A stretch of DNA of 64,000 bases from Halanaerobium kushneri (GTDB lineage Bacteria; Bacillota; Halanaerobiia; Halanaerobiales; Halanaerobiaceae). This document shows positions 34,280 to 43,306 of this stretch, piece after piece. Location: the NCBI RefSeq assembly GCF_900156285.1, contig NZ_FTNC01000015.1, forward strand, positions 1-64,000, written 5' to 3'. Position 1 is the first letter of the stretch; every line of letters starts with the position of its first letter. The notes beneath the pieces were generated by a model, which saw only the letters and a program-made list of their open reading frames with translations, was not told where the DNA came from and searched no databases. Both the position numbers and the translations under genes were made by a program.

Positions 34280-34693
34280 ATGAAAATCTCCAAAGAAATT
34301 AAAACTTTATTGAAAAACAATAAATTGTGCAGTATGGCAACCTGTTGGAATCAAAAGCCTTACTTATCATTAATGAATTTCACTTATTTAGAAAAAGAAA
34401 ATATAGTGATATTGAGCAGTAGAAAAAACAGCAAAAAATATAATAATATTCAAAAAAACAAAAATATTTCACTACTGGTGTCTTCAGATTCACTTAACAA
34501 AAGTGCTACATTTTTGGGCACAGCTCAGATTATAACTTTAGAAGATGAAAAAGAAGAGTATTATAGAAAAATACATTTGAAAAATTGTGAGATGCCTCAA
34601 TTTATTTTAGGAGAGAATATTAATTTAATAATTTTTAATATTGAAGAGGTTATTATTTCTGACAGTCAGGATAATGTTAAGTATATTGGTTAA
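34280..34693 (+). CDS. Pyridoxamine-phosphate-oxidase-fold flavin protein
   Basis: A 137-residue split-barrel protein: MKISKEIKTLLKNNKLCSMAT, KPYLSLMNFTYLE and SRKNSKKYNNIQKNKNISLLV follow the PNPOx/FMN-binding pattern. The function is unknown; such proteins bind FMN or F420-like cofactors. Position 36 bases after an acetyltransferase gene suggests co-transcription. Confidence 0.82.
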   Translation: MKISKEIKTLLKNNKLCSMATCWNQKPYLSLMNFTYLEKENIVILSSRKNSKKYNNIQKNKNISLLVSSDSLNKSATFLGTAQIITLEDEKEEYYRKIHLKNCEMPQFILGENINLIIFNIEEVIISDSQDNVKYIG

Positions 34694-34921
34694 TAATCAT
34701 AATATATTGGAATCATAAAATTGAAATAGTATAAAATTTTAAGAAAGTAAGTCACTTGAACAGGAGCTTTAGAAATTAATTAGATTGAATCCTGTAACAA
34801 TCAGTTAGTAAATAGGACTCCCCTGGTAATAAAATATAATTAAATCCCTAACTTTAGATAGGTGTATTTTTTTATTTTATAATATATTATTAATTTAATG
34901 AATCTTTAGGAGGGGTATTAT

Positions 34922-36406
34922 ATGATGTTTTTATTAAACCAGTCAAATTTTTTGTCAGTTAAGACAATCATTTTATTTTCAGCAGTTTTTGTTTTTTGTT
35001 CACTGGGTTTGTTATTTTTATTTATTGTCTTAAAAAAACTTTTACAGGGAAAAAGAATTAAAATATTTGCTATCTGGACTGCTTTTTGCTTAATTACAGC
35101 ACTGCTATTATATAATGCAGGTTTTTTTGGAAATTATATTGATGTACAGGCTGCTGAAAATAAAAACTACAGCAGAGAAGAATTAGTTCAGGATTTAAAA
35201 CAGCTTGAAAATATTATTATGGATGAAAATCCTCTTATTTTTGCTAATAGAGAAAAATTGAAATCTGATTTTGCTGACAGTTATAGTCTGATTGATGAGG
35301 GTATGACAGAGTTAGAATTTTACAGGTTGATTAATCCCTTAATTGCTGATGTTAACTGCGGTCATACAAATTTATATATTTCTGAGGCATTAGAAAAAAA
35401 TAGAGAAAAAAAGGCAAGATTTTTTCCGCTGCAGATAACACTTGTAAATGATGAACTTTTTATATTAGAAAATGATCCGAAAAGTGGAATTAAAGCAGGC
35501 GCTAAGATTAAAGCAATTAATGGTTTAAGCAGTGAACAGATTATTAAAAAATTAATTACAAATATTAGTGGAGATGGAAATGGTGAAGCAAAACAGAGAT
35601 ATATTATAAGCAGGTATTTTAACAGCAGATTTTATGATTTTGTTGATAATTCAGATGAATTTACAGTTGAATATCAAAATAGTGAAGGAAATAGAATTAC
35701 TGCTAATTTAAATGCTGAGTATAATAGTGATTATAATTTAAATTCCTGGAGCCTTCATTTTGAAGCTTATCAAGATGGCAACTATTATGAAAGAAAAATA
35801 TTTGATAATTATGCTCTACTCGATGTAAATGTTTTTATGCAGGAAAAAGAAGAGAAGTTTGAGCCATTTTTAGAGGATTTTTTCTTAGAGTTAAAAGAAA
35901 AAGAAATTTCAAAGTTGATTATTGACCTCAGGGGTAACTTTGGAGGTAATCCATTTATGTCAAAAAAATTACTTTCTTATCTGGTTAATAAAGAAAGTAA
36001 ATATTTTACCGAAGAACTTCCTTTTCTCCAGCGTTTATTAGGTTTTACAGATCCTATTAAATTTGCTAAAAATAATTTTGAAGGAGAAGTTGTTCTTATA
36101 ACAGATGGAGCAAATTTTTCAACGTCTGCTCATTTCTGTGCATTTTTTAAATACCACAAACTTGGTACTTTAGTGGGAAGTAGAACCGGTGGATCATATA
36201 TCTGTACAGATAGTTCAAAAGATACCGTCTTAACTAATACCCGGCTGCGTCTCCATTACTCTACCCTGGCATATGAGCTTGCAGTAGAAGGTCTGCCAAA
36301 GAATCATGGAATTGAGCCAGATATAACTACTAAGAACAATATTAATGATATTATTAATAAAAGAGATTTTCAGCTGGAACGTTCTTTAGAAGTTTTAGGA
36401 ATATAA
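34922..36406 (+). CDS. Membrane-anchored S41-family peptidase
   Basis: A 494-residue protein with two N-terminal membrane helices (about 10-38 and 45-65), an extracytoplasmic helical cap (YSREELVQDLKQLENII) and a C-terminal tail-specific protease domain: DLRGNFGGNP, TDGANFSTSAHF (likely nucleophile Ser400 or Ser402) and GSRTGGSYIC. There is no clear PDZ domain except a short GIKAGAKIKAING piece. The substrate is unknown. ATG 34922 behind AGGAGGGG. Confidence 0.88.
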   Translation: MMFLLNQSNFLSVKTIILFSAVFVFCSLGLLFLFIVLKKLLQGKRIKIFAIWTAFCLITALLLYNAGFFGNYIDVQAAENKNYSREELVQDLKQLENIIMDENPLIFANREKLKSDFADSYSLIDEGMTELEFYRLINPLIADVNCGHTNLYISEALEKNREKKARFFPLQITLVNDELFILENDPKSGIKAGAKIKAINGLSSEQIIKKLITNISGDGNGEAKQRYIISRYFNSRFYDFVDNSDEFTVEYQNSEGNRITANLNAEYNSDYNLNSWSLHFEAYQDGNYYERKIFDNYALLDVNVFMQEKEEKFEPFLEDFFLELKEKEISKLIIDLRGNFGGNPFMSKKLLSYLVNKESKYFTEELPFLQRLLGFTDPIKFAKNNFEGEVVLITDGANFSTSAHFCAFFKYHKLGTLVGSRTGGSYICTDSSKDTVLTNTRLRLHYSTLAYELAVEGLPKNHGIEPDITTKNNINDIINKRDFQLERSLEVLGI

Positions 36407-36424
36407 AGTTTATTATTTTAAAAA

Positions 36425-36452
36425 CTTCCCTTCAATAAGAAGGGATTTTTTT
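36425..36452 (+). terminator. Terminator after the S41 peptidase
   Basis: TCCCTTC pairs with GAAGGGA around AATAA, followed by seven T. Confidence 0.88.
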
Positions 36453-36554
36453 ATTTTGAATGAAGTAAGTAATAATTGATAAATTAATATTTATTGTAGA
36501 ATATTGTACTGGATTATATAAGAAAAAAAGTTAGTAATTCTATGGGGGCAGATT

Positions 36555-37030
36555 ATGGAAGGTAGATTAAAGAAAATTTCAGATAATATTTTGTATATGC
36601 CGGCAAATTATGATACAGATAGACCAATGATTTAGGTGGAATAACCTGCATAATTGAAAATGTTGGAGGAGATCATTCCCCAGATTCTACAGTAATATAT
36701 GTAAAAGAGGAAAAAGTTCTATTTTTGGGTGACTGTCTGGGACCGGATATATATAAAGATAAAGAAAGTTATGATATTGATAGATTGTTTTCTTTATTTA
36801 ATAAGTTGAAAAGTTATGATGCAGAAAAATATGTAGAATCTCACTGGAAACCCGAAAGTAAAGAAGAGTTTTTTAGTTATATAGATAAAATGAAGTTGAT
36901 TGCATATATAACCAGAAGAAATGAAGGTAGTTTTAAAAAAATAGAAAAAGAGGTAAAAGAAAAATTAAATAGAGAAATAAATAAAGATGATTATGAATTA
37001 ATAAATTATTTTATTAATGGTCTTGTGTAG
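36555..37030 (+). pseudogene. Decayed metallo-beta-lactamase-fold hydrolase
   Basis: It starts MEGRLKKISDNILYMPANYD, reaches a stop after 26 codons, and resumes in another frame as GGITCIIENVGGDHSPDS and VLFLGDCLGPDIYK, then runs to a normal-looking C-terminus at 37030. The HxHxDH zinc segment that should lie between the two parts is missing, so about 40-60 residues have been deleted. The downstream 101-residue frame has an internal GTG start but no full fold. Confidence 0.82.
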
Positions 37031-37135
37031 TTAGTGGGTAGTAAGAATTGAAACTGACTTATGAAGCTATTTAGACAGGCATTTAGATTCTGCCTGATCT
37101 CAGAGCTTATAAAAAATAAATAAGGAGGTAATTTA

Positions 37136-37501
37136 ATGGGGGAAATCAAAAGAAGTGATATCAATGAGGAATGGGCACATTCTGGAATTGTTGAAGCAGG
37201 GGATTTTGTTTTTATAAATTATTGTGTTGGTAATGTTGGAAAAGATATTGAAAAGCAAATTAATGGATCTTTTGATCATTTAAGCAGCCGCCTGGAGAGC
37301 ATAGGTCTGACATTAGAGTCAGTAGTAAAAATTGATTGTATGTTTAGAGATATCTGGAATATTCCTGTAATGGAAAAAGTAATAAAAGAAAGGTTTGCAG
37401 GTAAATATCCAGCCAGAAAATCAATTCAGACAGAGTTTGCTCACCGCGGTGGTCAGGAAGGCCTTTTATTTCAACTTGATGCTGTTGCTTTTAAAGGATA
37501 A
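37136..37501 (+). CDS. RidA/YjgF-family protein
   Basis: A 121-residue Rid-family protein: GIVEAGDFVFINYCVGNV, HLSSRLESIGLTLESVVKIDCM and the arginine in YPARKSIQTEF that binds the carboxylate of imine substrates in RidA. It could deaminate reactive enamine/imine intermediates, though the subgroup is not the archetype. ATG 37136 follows AAGGAGG. Confidence 0.87.
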   Translation: MGEIKRSDINEEWAHSGIVEAGDFVFINYCVGNVGKDIEKQINGSFDHLSSRLESIGLTLESVVKIDCMFRDIWNIPVMEKVIKERFAGKYPARKSIQTEFAHRGGQEGLLFQLDAVAFKG

Positions 37502-37559
37502 GCTTATAAAATCTCAGGCAAAATTAAAAAAAGATGATATTAAATAATTAAGGTGATTA

Positions 37560-38417
37560 ATGATGAGAACTGAAAAAGAAGTCTTATCTCAGTTTCAAAA
37601 ATGGGCCAGAAATAATGAATTGATTAGAGCAGCAGTTTTAACAAGTTCTAGGGTCAAATCTGATTCAGAAACTGATTTTTTATCTGACTATGATATTGAG
37701 CTCTATGTATCTGATTTAAGCAGCTTTAAAAAAAATGACGAATGGCTTAAAGAGTTTGGATCAATTATGGTCCGCTGGCCTTTTAAGCCTCGTTCGACAG
37801 GATTTAAAAATGCTTCCTGGCTAACTCGGCTTGTTTTATTCAATGATGGGGTCAGGATTGATTTTCAGATTACAGATCAGCTGGAAATAGAAGAAGATGT
37901 TTATGACAGCGGCTATAAGGTTTTGCTAGATAAAGATGGAATAACTGAAGGGCTTTTGGAACCAAGTTATTCAGAGTATATTATAAACAAACCTGAACAA
38001 TTAGAATATGAAACTCTGGTAAATGAGTTCTGGTGGGATGCTTATTATGTTCCCAAATATCTCTGGAGAGAACAGCTTCCTTTTGCTAAATACATGCTTG
38101 ATTATTCACTCAGATATTCTTTTCTACATAAGGTTATTGAGTGGCATATCGGTCTAAAAAATGACTGGTCAGTAGAAACTGGGATTTTTGGCAAAAGGTT
38201 TAAGGAATATTTAGATGACGAACTATGGGCAGAATGGAAAAAAACATATGCTGGTGCTGATCTTGAAGAAAACTGGGAAGCATTTTTTAAGATGATTGAT
38301 TTTTTTAGAAGACTTGCAAAAAATATTGCTAAAAAGTTAGGTTACACTTATCCAGAGGAGGTAGATAAACGGGTTAGTAATTTTTGTAGGGAAATACGAG
38401 AAAAGAAAAGGGAGTGA
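37560..38417 (+). CDS. ANT(6)-like aminoglycoside adenylyltransferase homologue
   Basis: A 285-residue protein matching the AadK/ANT(6) streptomycin adenylyltransferase family: RAAVLTSSRVKSDS, the nucleotidyltransferase acid pair in SDYDIELY (Asp42/Asp44 counted from the second Met), VRIDFQITD and the C-terminal helical substrate domain (EFWWDAYYVPKYLWREQLPFA). Whether it confers resistance is unknown; chromosomal homologues may have other roles. It overlaps the next gene by 4 bases. Confidence 0.88.
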   Translation: MMRTEKEVLSQFQKWARNNELIRAAVLTSSRVKSDSETDFLSDYDIELYVSDLSSFKKNDEWLKEFGSIMVRWPFKPRSTGFKNASWLTRLVLFNDGVRIDFQITDQLEIEEDVYDSGYKVLLDKDGITEGLLEPSYSEYIINKPEQLEYETLVNEFWWDAYYVPKYLWREQLPFAKYMLDYSLRYSFLHKVIEWHIGLKNDWSVETGIFGKRFKEYLDDELWAEWKKTYAGADLEENWEAFFKMIDFFRRLAKNIAKKLGYTYPEEVDKRVSNFCREIREKKRE

Positions 38418-39305
38418 AGACTTTGATAAACTTGAGAAGGTATAAGCTTTTAGCTGATTTTGAAAAGGTAAGTCAATTTTTAGATGATAACTATAATTTA
38501 AAGACTCTAAATAGTTATCTCTTAAGACAGTTTTTTGAGTATGCTCATACTCATCCTTATTTTAATTATAAGAAAACTCATCATTTTGGTCTCTGGGAAG
38601 ATGGAGATAAACTTGTTGCTTTAGCATGTTATGAGATGGAGCCTGGCGAATGTTTTTTAAGTGTGAGAGAAGGATATAATCATCTATTAGCTGAGATGAT
38701 TGATTATGCAGAAGAAGAATTAGCTGCTTTGACTGATAATCAGAAAAAATTAAATGTCTGGACTACAGATAGCGAAAAGAAAATAAGAGAGCTTCTATCA
38801 GAAAAAGGTTATAAAAAAATATACACTGAACCTGTCACTATCTTTTCTTATGAAAAGGATTTTATTGAGCTTGATCTGCCAGCAGGTTATTCAATGTTTT
38901 CATTAGAAGAAGAAAATAACATAAAAAAGATACATTCATGTCTCTGGAAGGGATTTAATCATGGACCTGAACCAGATAATAATTATGATGGGAGGCTGTT
39001 GATGCAGAGTGGACCCAATTTCAGAAAGGATTTAACTACAGTTATTAAATCACCTGATGGTGAATATGTCTGTTATGCAGGAATGTGGTTTGATAGTCAG
39101 AATAAATATGCTTATTTAGAACCCCTGGCAACAGTACCTGAACACAGGAGAAAAGGACTGGCAACAATTGCACTTACTGAAGCAATGAAAAAAAACCAAA
39201 AAATTGGGCGCTAAATATTGTTTTGGTGGAATTTCTGATTTTCATCAAGCAATCGGTTTCGAAACTATTTGTCTAAGAGAAAAATGGGAAAAGATTTTGA
39301 AATGA
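38414..39305 (+). pseudogene. GNAT acetyltransferase split by a +1 change in an A8 run
   Basis: The frame from GTG 38414 (TTG 38423 is an alternative start) encodes a two-part GNAT protein. It ends at 39214 with the odd tail MKKNQKIGR just inside the acetyl-CoA motif EHRRKGLATIALTEAM. Reading the A8 run (39188-39195) as A7 continues the family sequence as KKLGAKYCFGGISDFHQAIG to a stop at 39305. So a one-base insertion interrupts an otherwise complete gene. It may be a fresh mutation, transcriptional slippage or a sequence error. Confidence 0.8.
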
Positions 39306-39314
39306 GGTTAAAAG

Positions 39315-40334
39315 ATGGAATCTGATTTAATTAATAGATTCAGCGGGACAGCAGAAGAAATTGGTATTTTAATTGGTAAATCTATTGGGGGCAAAAAATT
39401 CCTGAATAATATTTCGAAAATGATTGAAGCGGTTAATAATAGTTATGGAATAAATTATAAAAAACTTAAAAATGAATCAATGTTCTGGTTTGAAAATTTA
39501 CCTGAAGATTATCAAAAAGAATTGGAGGGCATTTCCCGGGGAGCAAATTTTCCAATAGAAAAAATAGCTCAGTGGTATTTTAGCAGTATGTGTACAGATA
39601 ATGGTTGTACAAGTTTTATTACTAAAACTAAAGATTCTTGCTGGATAGGTAGAAATAATGATTATTTGCTACCAGAATCATGGGGCCATATAAATATTAT
39701 TGAAGTGGATAACAAAATTCCAGTTATGCTATTTGGTTTAGAGGGGGATATATTTTCGGGGACAGGTTTTAATAAAGAAAAATTATGGATTCACTATAAT
39801 CACTTACCTGTCTGGGATATTCCTCTGGAGTATAGAAAGAAACTTTCTCCATTTGTTTTTATAAGAAAAGCACTGGAAAGCTGTAAATCAGTTGATGAAG
39901 TAGAAAGGTTGCTGCAGAATACGGTTAGAGATGGTGGAATGAATTTATTTGTTGTTGATGGAAAAAACAATCAAAGCTCTGTTTTTGAATGCAGTTCTCA
40001 GCTTTATAAAAAAAGGAGAATAGAAAGCTCATATATTGCAGGAGCCAATCACTATTCTGAAATCAAGGTGCCTGCTGGCTGTAATTTTGATTTTAAAGAT
40101 TCAATTAAAAGACAGGAAAAAGTTGAAAATCTTTTGTTAAAAAATAAGAAAGGCTTATCTCTCCAGAAAATGATAGATATTTTATCCAATTCTGAGGTTG
40201 AACAAAATAACAATTTATCAGGTACTGTTTATTCTAATATAGTCTGTCCAGCTGATAATTTAATTTATTTTGCCTATGATGGATTTCCAGCTGCAAGTAA
40301 GGGTAACTGGCAAAAAATCGAATGGGAATGGTAA
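39315..40334 (+). CDS. C45-type (acyl-CoA:6-APA acyltransferase-like) Ntn hydrolase
   Basis: A 339-residue protein of the C45 peptidase/isopenicillin-N acyltransferase-like family. The motif NGCTSF gives a probable N-terminal nucleophile Cys98 after self-cleavage, then CWIGRNNDYLLPE, MLFGLEGDIFSGTGFN and FVVDGKNNQSSVFEC. Relatives hydrolyse amides such as carcinine or acylated amino acids. The substrate is unknown. ATG 39315 lies 9 bases after the true end of the preceding broken gene. Confidence 0.85.
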   Translation: MESDLINRFSGTAEEIGILIGKSIGGKKFLNNISKMIEAVNNSYGINYKKLKNESMFWFENLPEDYQKELEGISRGANFPIEKIAQWYFSSMCTDNGCTSFITKTKDSCWIGRNNDYLLPESWGHINIIEVDNKIPVMLFGLEGDIFSGTGFNKEKLWIHYNHLPVWDIPLEYRKKLSPFVFIRKALESCKSVDEVERLLQNTVRDGGMNLFVVDGKNNQSSVFECSSQLYKKRRIESSYIAGANHYSEIKVPAGCNFDFKDSIKRQEKVENLLLKNKKGLSLQKMIDILSNSEVEQNNNLSGTVYSNIVCPADNLIYFAYDGFPAASKGNWQKIEWEW

Positions 40335-40351
40335 TAGTTAGGAGTGAGAAT

Positions 40352-41029
40352 ATGAGTGCAGTAATACAGCAGATAGAAATGGGAAAAGCAAATTCTTATT
40401 TAATAGAAGCAAAAAACGGATATATTTTAGTTGATGCAGGGATGCCGGATCAGGTAGATATAGTAAGCAGGTTTTTATCTAAAAAGAATGCTGATCTAGA
40501 AGATATCATTTTAATTATAATAACCCATGTTCATTATGATCATGTAGGCAGTTTAGCAGCTCTGAAGGAAAAAACAAATGCTGAGGTACTGGTTCATAAA
40601 AAAGAAAAAGAACTATTAGAAAATGGTAAAACTGAATTTCCTGAAGGAACAGTATTTATATCAAAGATAATTTCTAAGCTGAGCAATTTGATTTCAGAAA
40701 GTAAGTTTAAAGCAGTGACACCGGATATTACAGTTGATGATTATTATGATTTAAAGCAGTATGGAATCAAAGGGGAGATTATCCATACTCCCGGACATAC
40801 AGGCGGTTCTATAAGTGTTATAATAAATGGAGAAGATATAATTTGTGGAGATACTTTATTTAACTTTATGCCTCACTCTGTATATCCTCCATTTGCCAAT
40901 AATAAAGATGAGTTAATAGAAAGCTGGCAAAAAATAAAAAGCTACAACTGTAAAAGATTTTATCCCGGCCACGGCAGTATTTTTACAGAAGAAAAATTTA
41001 TCAAAACTCTGGAGAAAAAGTTGCAGTAG
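40352..41029 (+). CDS. Metallo-beta-lactamase-fold hydrolase
   Basis: A 225-residue MBL-fold enzyme with a full dinuclear zinc site: THVHYDHVG (His59, His61, Asp63, His64), HTPGHTGGS, CGDTLF and PGHGS. Glyoxalase II-like small hydrolases have this layout; the substrate is unknown. Start ATG 40352, behind TAGGAG, rather than the overlapping upstream ATG. Confidence 0.93.
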   Translation: MSAVIQQIEMGKANSYLIEAKNGYILVDAGMPDQVDIVSRFLSKKNADLEDIILIIITHVHYDHVGSLAALKEKTNAEVLVHKKEKELLENGKTEFPEGTVFISKIISKLSNLISESKFKAVTPDITVDDYYDLKQYGIKGEIIHTPGHTGGSISVIINGEDIICGDTLFNFMPHSVYPPFANNKDELIESWQKIKSYNCKRFYPGHGSIFTEEKFIKTLEKKLQ

Positions 41030-41140
41030 ATAAATTAAATGATAAAAAATATTTTCACTTCGAAGTTCGCTCTGGAAATATCAAAATAAGAGTTGGAAGA
41101 TGATTTTTCATCAGGGGACAATAATAGGTGAGGAAGTAAT

Positions 41141-41209
41141 ATGAATAGAAAATTAGCGTATAAAATAGCAGATGAATATTTTGTTTCATGGTTAGAACAG
41201 GATATATAA
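41141..41209 (+). pseudogene. 22-codon gene remnant
   Basis: ATG 41141 behind GAGGAAG opens MNRKLAYKIADEYFVSWLEQ and stops after 22 codons. It looks like the start of a longer protein whose remainder is lost. A SnoaL/NTF2-like origin is a guess from the EYFVSWLEQDI pattern. Confidence 0.35.
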
Positions 41210-41240
41210 AAATTATTGTGATAAAAGGGAGAGAATAATT

Positions 41241-41498
41241 ATGAAAGAAGATGATCTAATAAAGAAATATGGTTTAACTGAAGAAGATAAAGAAAAATTG
41301 CTTGAAGAAATAAAGTATTATTTTGAAGTAGAACGAGATGAAAAGCTTGGAATTATAGCTTCTGAAAAAATACTAGAATTCTTTTTAGAAACAATGGGAG
41401 ATTATGTTTATAATAGAGCCCTTGATAATACAAAACAGTGGTATGACCAGCGGATGGAAAATTTGGAATCCGATTTTTTTGCACTTTATAAATATTAG
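41241..41498 (+). CDS. DUF2164 family protein
   Basis: An 85-residue helical protein with the DUF2164 pattern: LTEEDKEKLLEEIKYYFEVER, DEKLGIIASEKILEFFLE and DYVYNRALDNTKQW. Function unknown. ATG 41241 follows AGGGAGAG. Confidence 0.85.
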   Translation: MKEDDLIKKYGLTEEDKEKLLEEIKYYFEVERDEKLGIIASEKILEFFLETMGDYVYNRALDNTKQWYDQRMENLESDFFALYKY

Positions 41499-41524
41499 GT
41501 TTATCCCTGGAGGGGGGTATATTG

Positions 41525-41971
41525 ATGGATTTTAAATTTGTAGCTATTAATTTAGAATATCTAGCAGAAATAAAAGACTGGAAATATGATGGATTTATTA
41601 AAAAAATTTATGTAGATCCTTATTTTGAAAATACTGATGAAAATAATATTGAATTAAGGGGTCCAGGCGGTTGTATAGGTTTTGTAGCCTTAACTCAAAA
41701 TAAATTGGCAGGATTATTTGAATATTATTTTAGGGGAGAAATTATAGAAATTGGTCTTGCTTTAAACCCTGCTTTTGTCGGAAAAGGATATGGAAAAGAT
41801 TTTGTAGAACAGGGAATAGCTTTTGGAATAGAATATTTTGCTTATCAGGAAGAATATATTAAGCTGAATGTAAATATTAATAACAAAGCTGCAAGAAGAG
41901 TTTATAAAAAGGCTGGATTTAAAGAATATGATAGAGAAGATGATTCAATAGAAATGAGAAAATATATCTGA
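41525..41971 (+). CDS. GNAT-family N-acetyltransferase
   Basis: A 148-residue acetyltransferase of the RimJ/RimL-like type: IEIGLALNPAFVGKGYGKDF (acetyl-CoA loop GKGYGKD), YIKLNVNINNKAARRVYKKAGF and a short C-terminal strand. Acceptor unknown. ATG 41525 is preferred over TTG 41522 by spacing to GGAGGGG. Confidence 0.9.
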   Translation: MDFKFVAINLEYLAEIKDWKYDGFIKKIYVDPYFENTDENNIELRGPGGCIGFVALTQNKLAGLFEYYFRGEIIEIGLALNPAFVGKGYGKDFVEQGIAFGIEYFAYQEEYIKLNVNINNKAARRVYKKAGFKEYDREDDSIEMRKYI

Positions 41972-42039
41972 ACTAATCTAAAAAATAGATAAAATTTTTA
42001 AAAATAAAGTTTTATATTAAAATAATCTGGAGGTAGGAA

Positions 42040-42537
42040 ATGGACTTTACAATTGATGAAATGAAAAATAGTGACTGGGAAGATGTAAAAAGAATATATA
42101 TTCAGGGTATCAAAACAGGAAATTCAACTTTTGAAACTGAAGCTCCTGACTGGGAGAATTGGGATCAGGGACATATTAAAGAATGCCGTTTAGTTGCCAG
42201 AAGCAGCGGCAGCGTAATCGGCTGGGCTGCCTTAAGCCCTATTTCTAGCAGGTGTGTTTATCGAGGAGTTGCAGAATTAAGTATTTATATTGACCAGGAT
42301 TACAGAGGAAACGGAATTGGAAAGACTTTATTAAAAGAAATAATTAAATTATCTGAAGAAGAGGGTTTCTGGACTCTGCAGTCTGGAATTTTTGTTGAAA
42401 ATAAAGCCAGTCTCAAACTTCATAAAAAGTTCGAATTTAGAGAAGTTGGTGTCCGGGAAAAGATTGGTAAAATGAAAAATGGTTCCTGGAGAGATGTTGC
42501 TTTACTGGAAAGAAGAAGTAAAAAAGTGGGAACCTAA
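42040..42537 (+). CDS. Phosphinothricin-type GNAT acetyltransferase
   Basis: A 165-residue protein of the Pat/YncA group: IYIQGIKTGNSTFETEAPDW, VIGWAALSPISSRCVYRGVAE, DQDYRGNGIGKTLL and VENKASLKLHKKFEFREVG. Homologues acetylate phosphinothricin, methionine sulfone or similar amino-acid analogues. ATG 42040 follows GGAGGT. Confidence 0.92.
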   Translation: MDFTIDEMKNSDWEDVKRIYIQGIKTGNSTFETEAPDWENWDQGHIKECRLVARSSGSVIGWAALSPISSRCVYRGVAELSIYIDQDYRGNGIGKTLLKEIIKLSEEEGFWTLQSGIFVENKASLKLHKKFEFREVGVREKIGKMKNGSWRDVALLERRSKKVGT

Positions 42538-42632
42538 TCGTTATTATTTGCTAAGAAATACTTTCTAAATTTTAAAAAATTAGAAAAATATATTGATTGA
42601 TAATAATATTTTGAATATATTTAATTTTTCTA

Positions 42633-42661
42633 TTGACAAATAATTAAGTAATTGTTATAAT
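42633..42661 (+). promoter_or_regulatory. Perfect consensus promoter with no gene behind it
   Basis: TTGACA (42633-42638), 17-bp spacer, TATAAT (42656-42661). It is among the best promoters in the window, yet it leads into a noncoding, highly self-complementary stretch. Confidence 0.85.
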
Positions 42662-42667
42662 TATCTA

Positions 42668-42930
42668 CAGTGAAATTATAGGGGGAGAAGTTTGATGAAA
42701 GTGCGTTTATTAATTTAATCAGTCAACTGAATATTTTGTACTTCTTTAAAATTTTAAAATTAATTCCTGGGGATTTTTCTGTCCAATTTTAAAATATCCT
42801 TAAGGAGTGAATTTTAAAGAGTACAGTTAAATTAATAAACTCTAGTATAATAGTAAATATTAAATATAGATATATTATATATAGCATATTATTGGATACT
42901 ATGGGATTATTGCCCATAGTTTTTAATTTT
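42668..42930 (+). ncRNA. Candidate structured RNA with terminator
   Basis: From the predicted start near 42668, the transcript contains GTTTATTAATTTAA (42705-42718), which is exactly complementary to 42827-42840. Inside, GTACTTCTTTAAAATT (42738-42753) pairs with 42809-42824 except for one bulge. This closes a rod of about 136 nucleotides with a large 5'-side bubble. The hairpin ACTATGGG/CCCATAGT plus T-run (42898-42925) ends it. The only open frame is a seven-codon MKVRLLI peptide behind GGGGGAG. I recognise no known RNA family; a 6S-like role or a mobile-element remnant are alternatives. Confidence 0.55.
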
Positions 42931-43039
42931 TATAATATAAATGATTTTTACTAGCATTTAAAATTAACTTTGTATTTAGAATTTTGAAAAATCACCTTTA
43001 TTAATGGGATTTTTATATTAAATTATAAATATATCAATT

Positions 43040-43075
43040 AAGCCATGGGTTTATTAACTAGCCCATGGCTTTTTT
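43040..43075 (+). terminator. Second terminator in the 42.6-43.3 kb gap
   Basis: AAGCCATGGG pairs with CCCATGGCTT, followed by a T-run. No coding gene lies between it and the hairpin at 42898. Confidence 0.85.
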
Positions 43076-43108
43076 ATGTTTAAATTTAAAAGAATGGGGG
43101 GAAATAAA

Positions 43109-43168
43109 ATGGATTATACACTGGTACTTAAAAATGGGAAAAGTTTAAAAGAGGTATTTAAATTCTAG
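43109..43168 (+). pseudogene. 19-codon frame, probable gene remnant before speD
   Basis: ATG 43109 behind GGGGGG opens MDYTLVLKNGKSLKEVFKF and then stops. A second ribosome site (GGGGGCGG) and a ten-codon frame (MIIIIEGKLK) follow at 43201, and the downstream out-of-frame sequence KIVEIEITTEIMTLNLRI looks protein-like. This is probably a short decayed gene or leader peptides. Confidence 0.35.
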
Positions 43169-43306
43169 GAGATTTTAATTATTAAAAGGGGGCGGTCATT
43201 ATGATTATAATAATAGAGGGAAAATTAAAATAGTTGAAATAGAGATAACGACTGAAATAATGACTTTGAATTTACGAATTAATACTTGAATGGTGAGGTA
43301 ATATAT

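Noticed and set aside
42701-42840. Group II intron 5' end (GTGCG)
   Set aside because: Only the pentamer fits; no domain V or reverse transcriptase is present.
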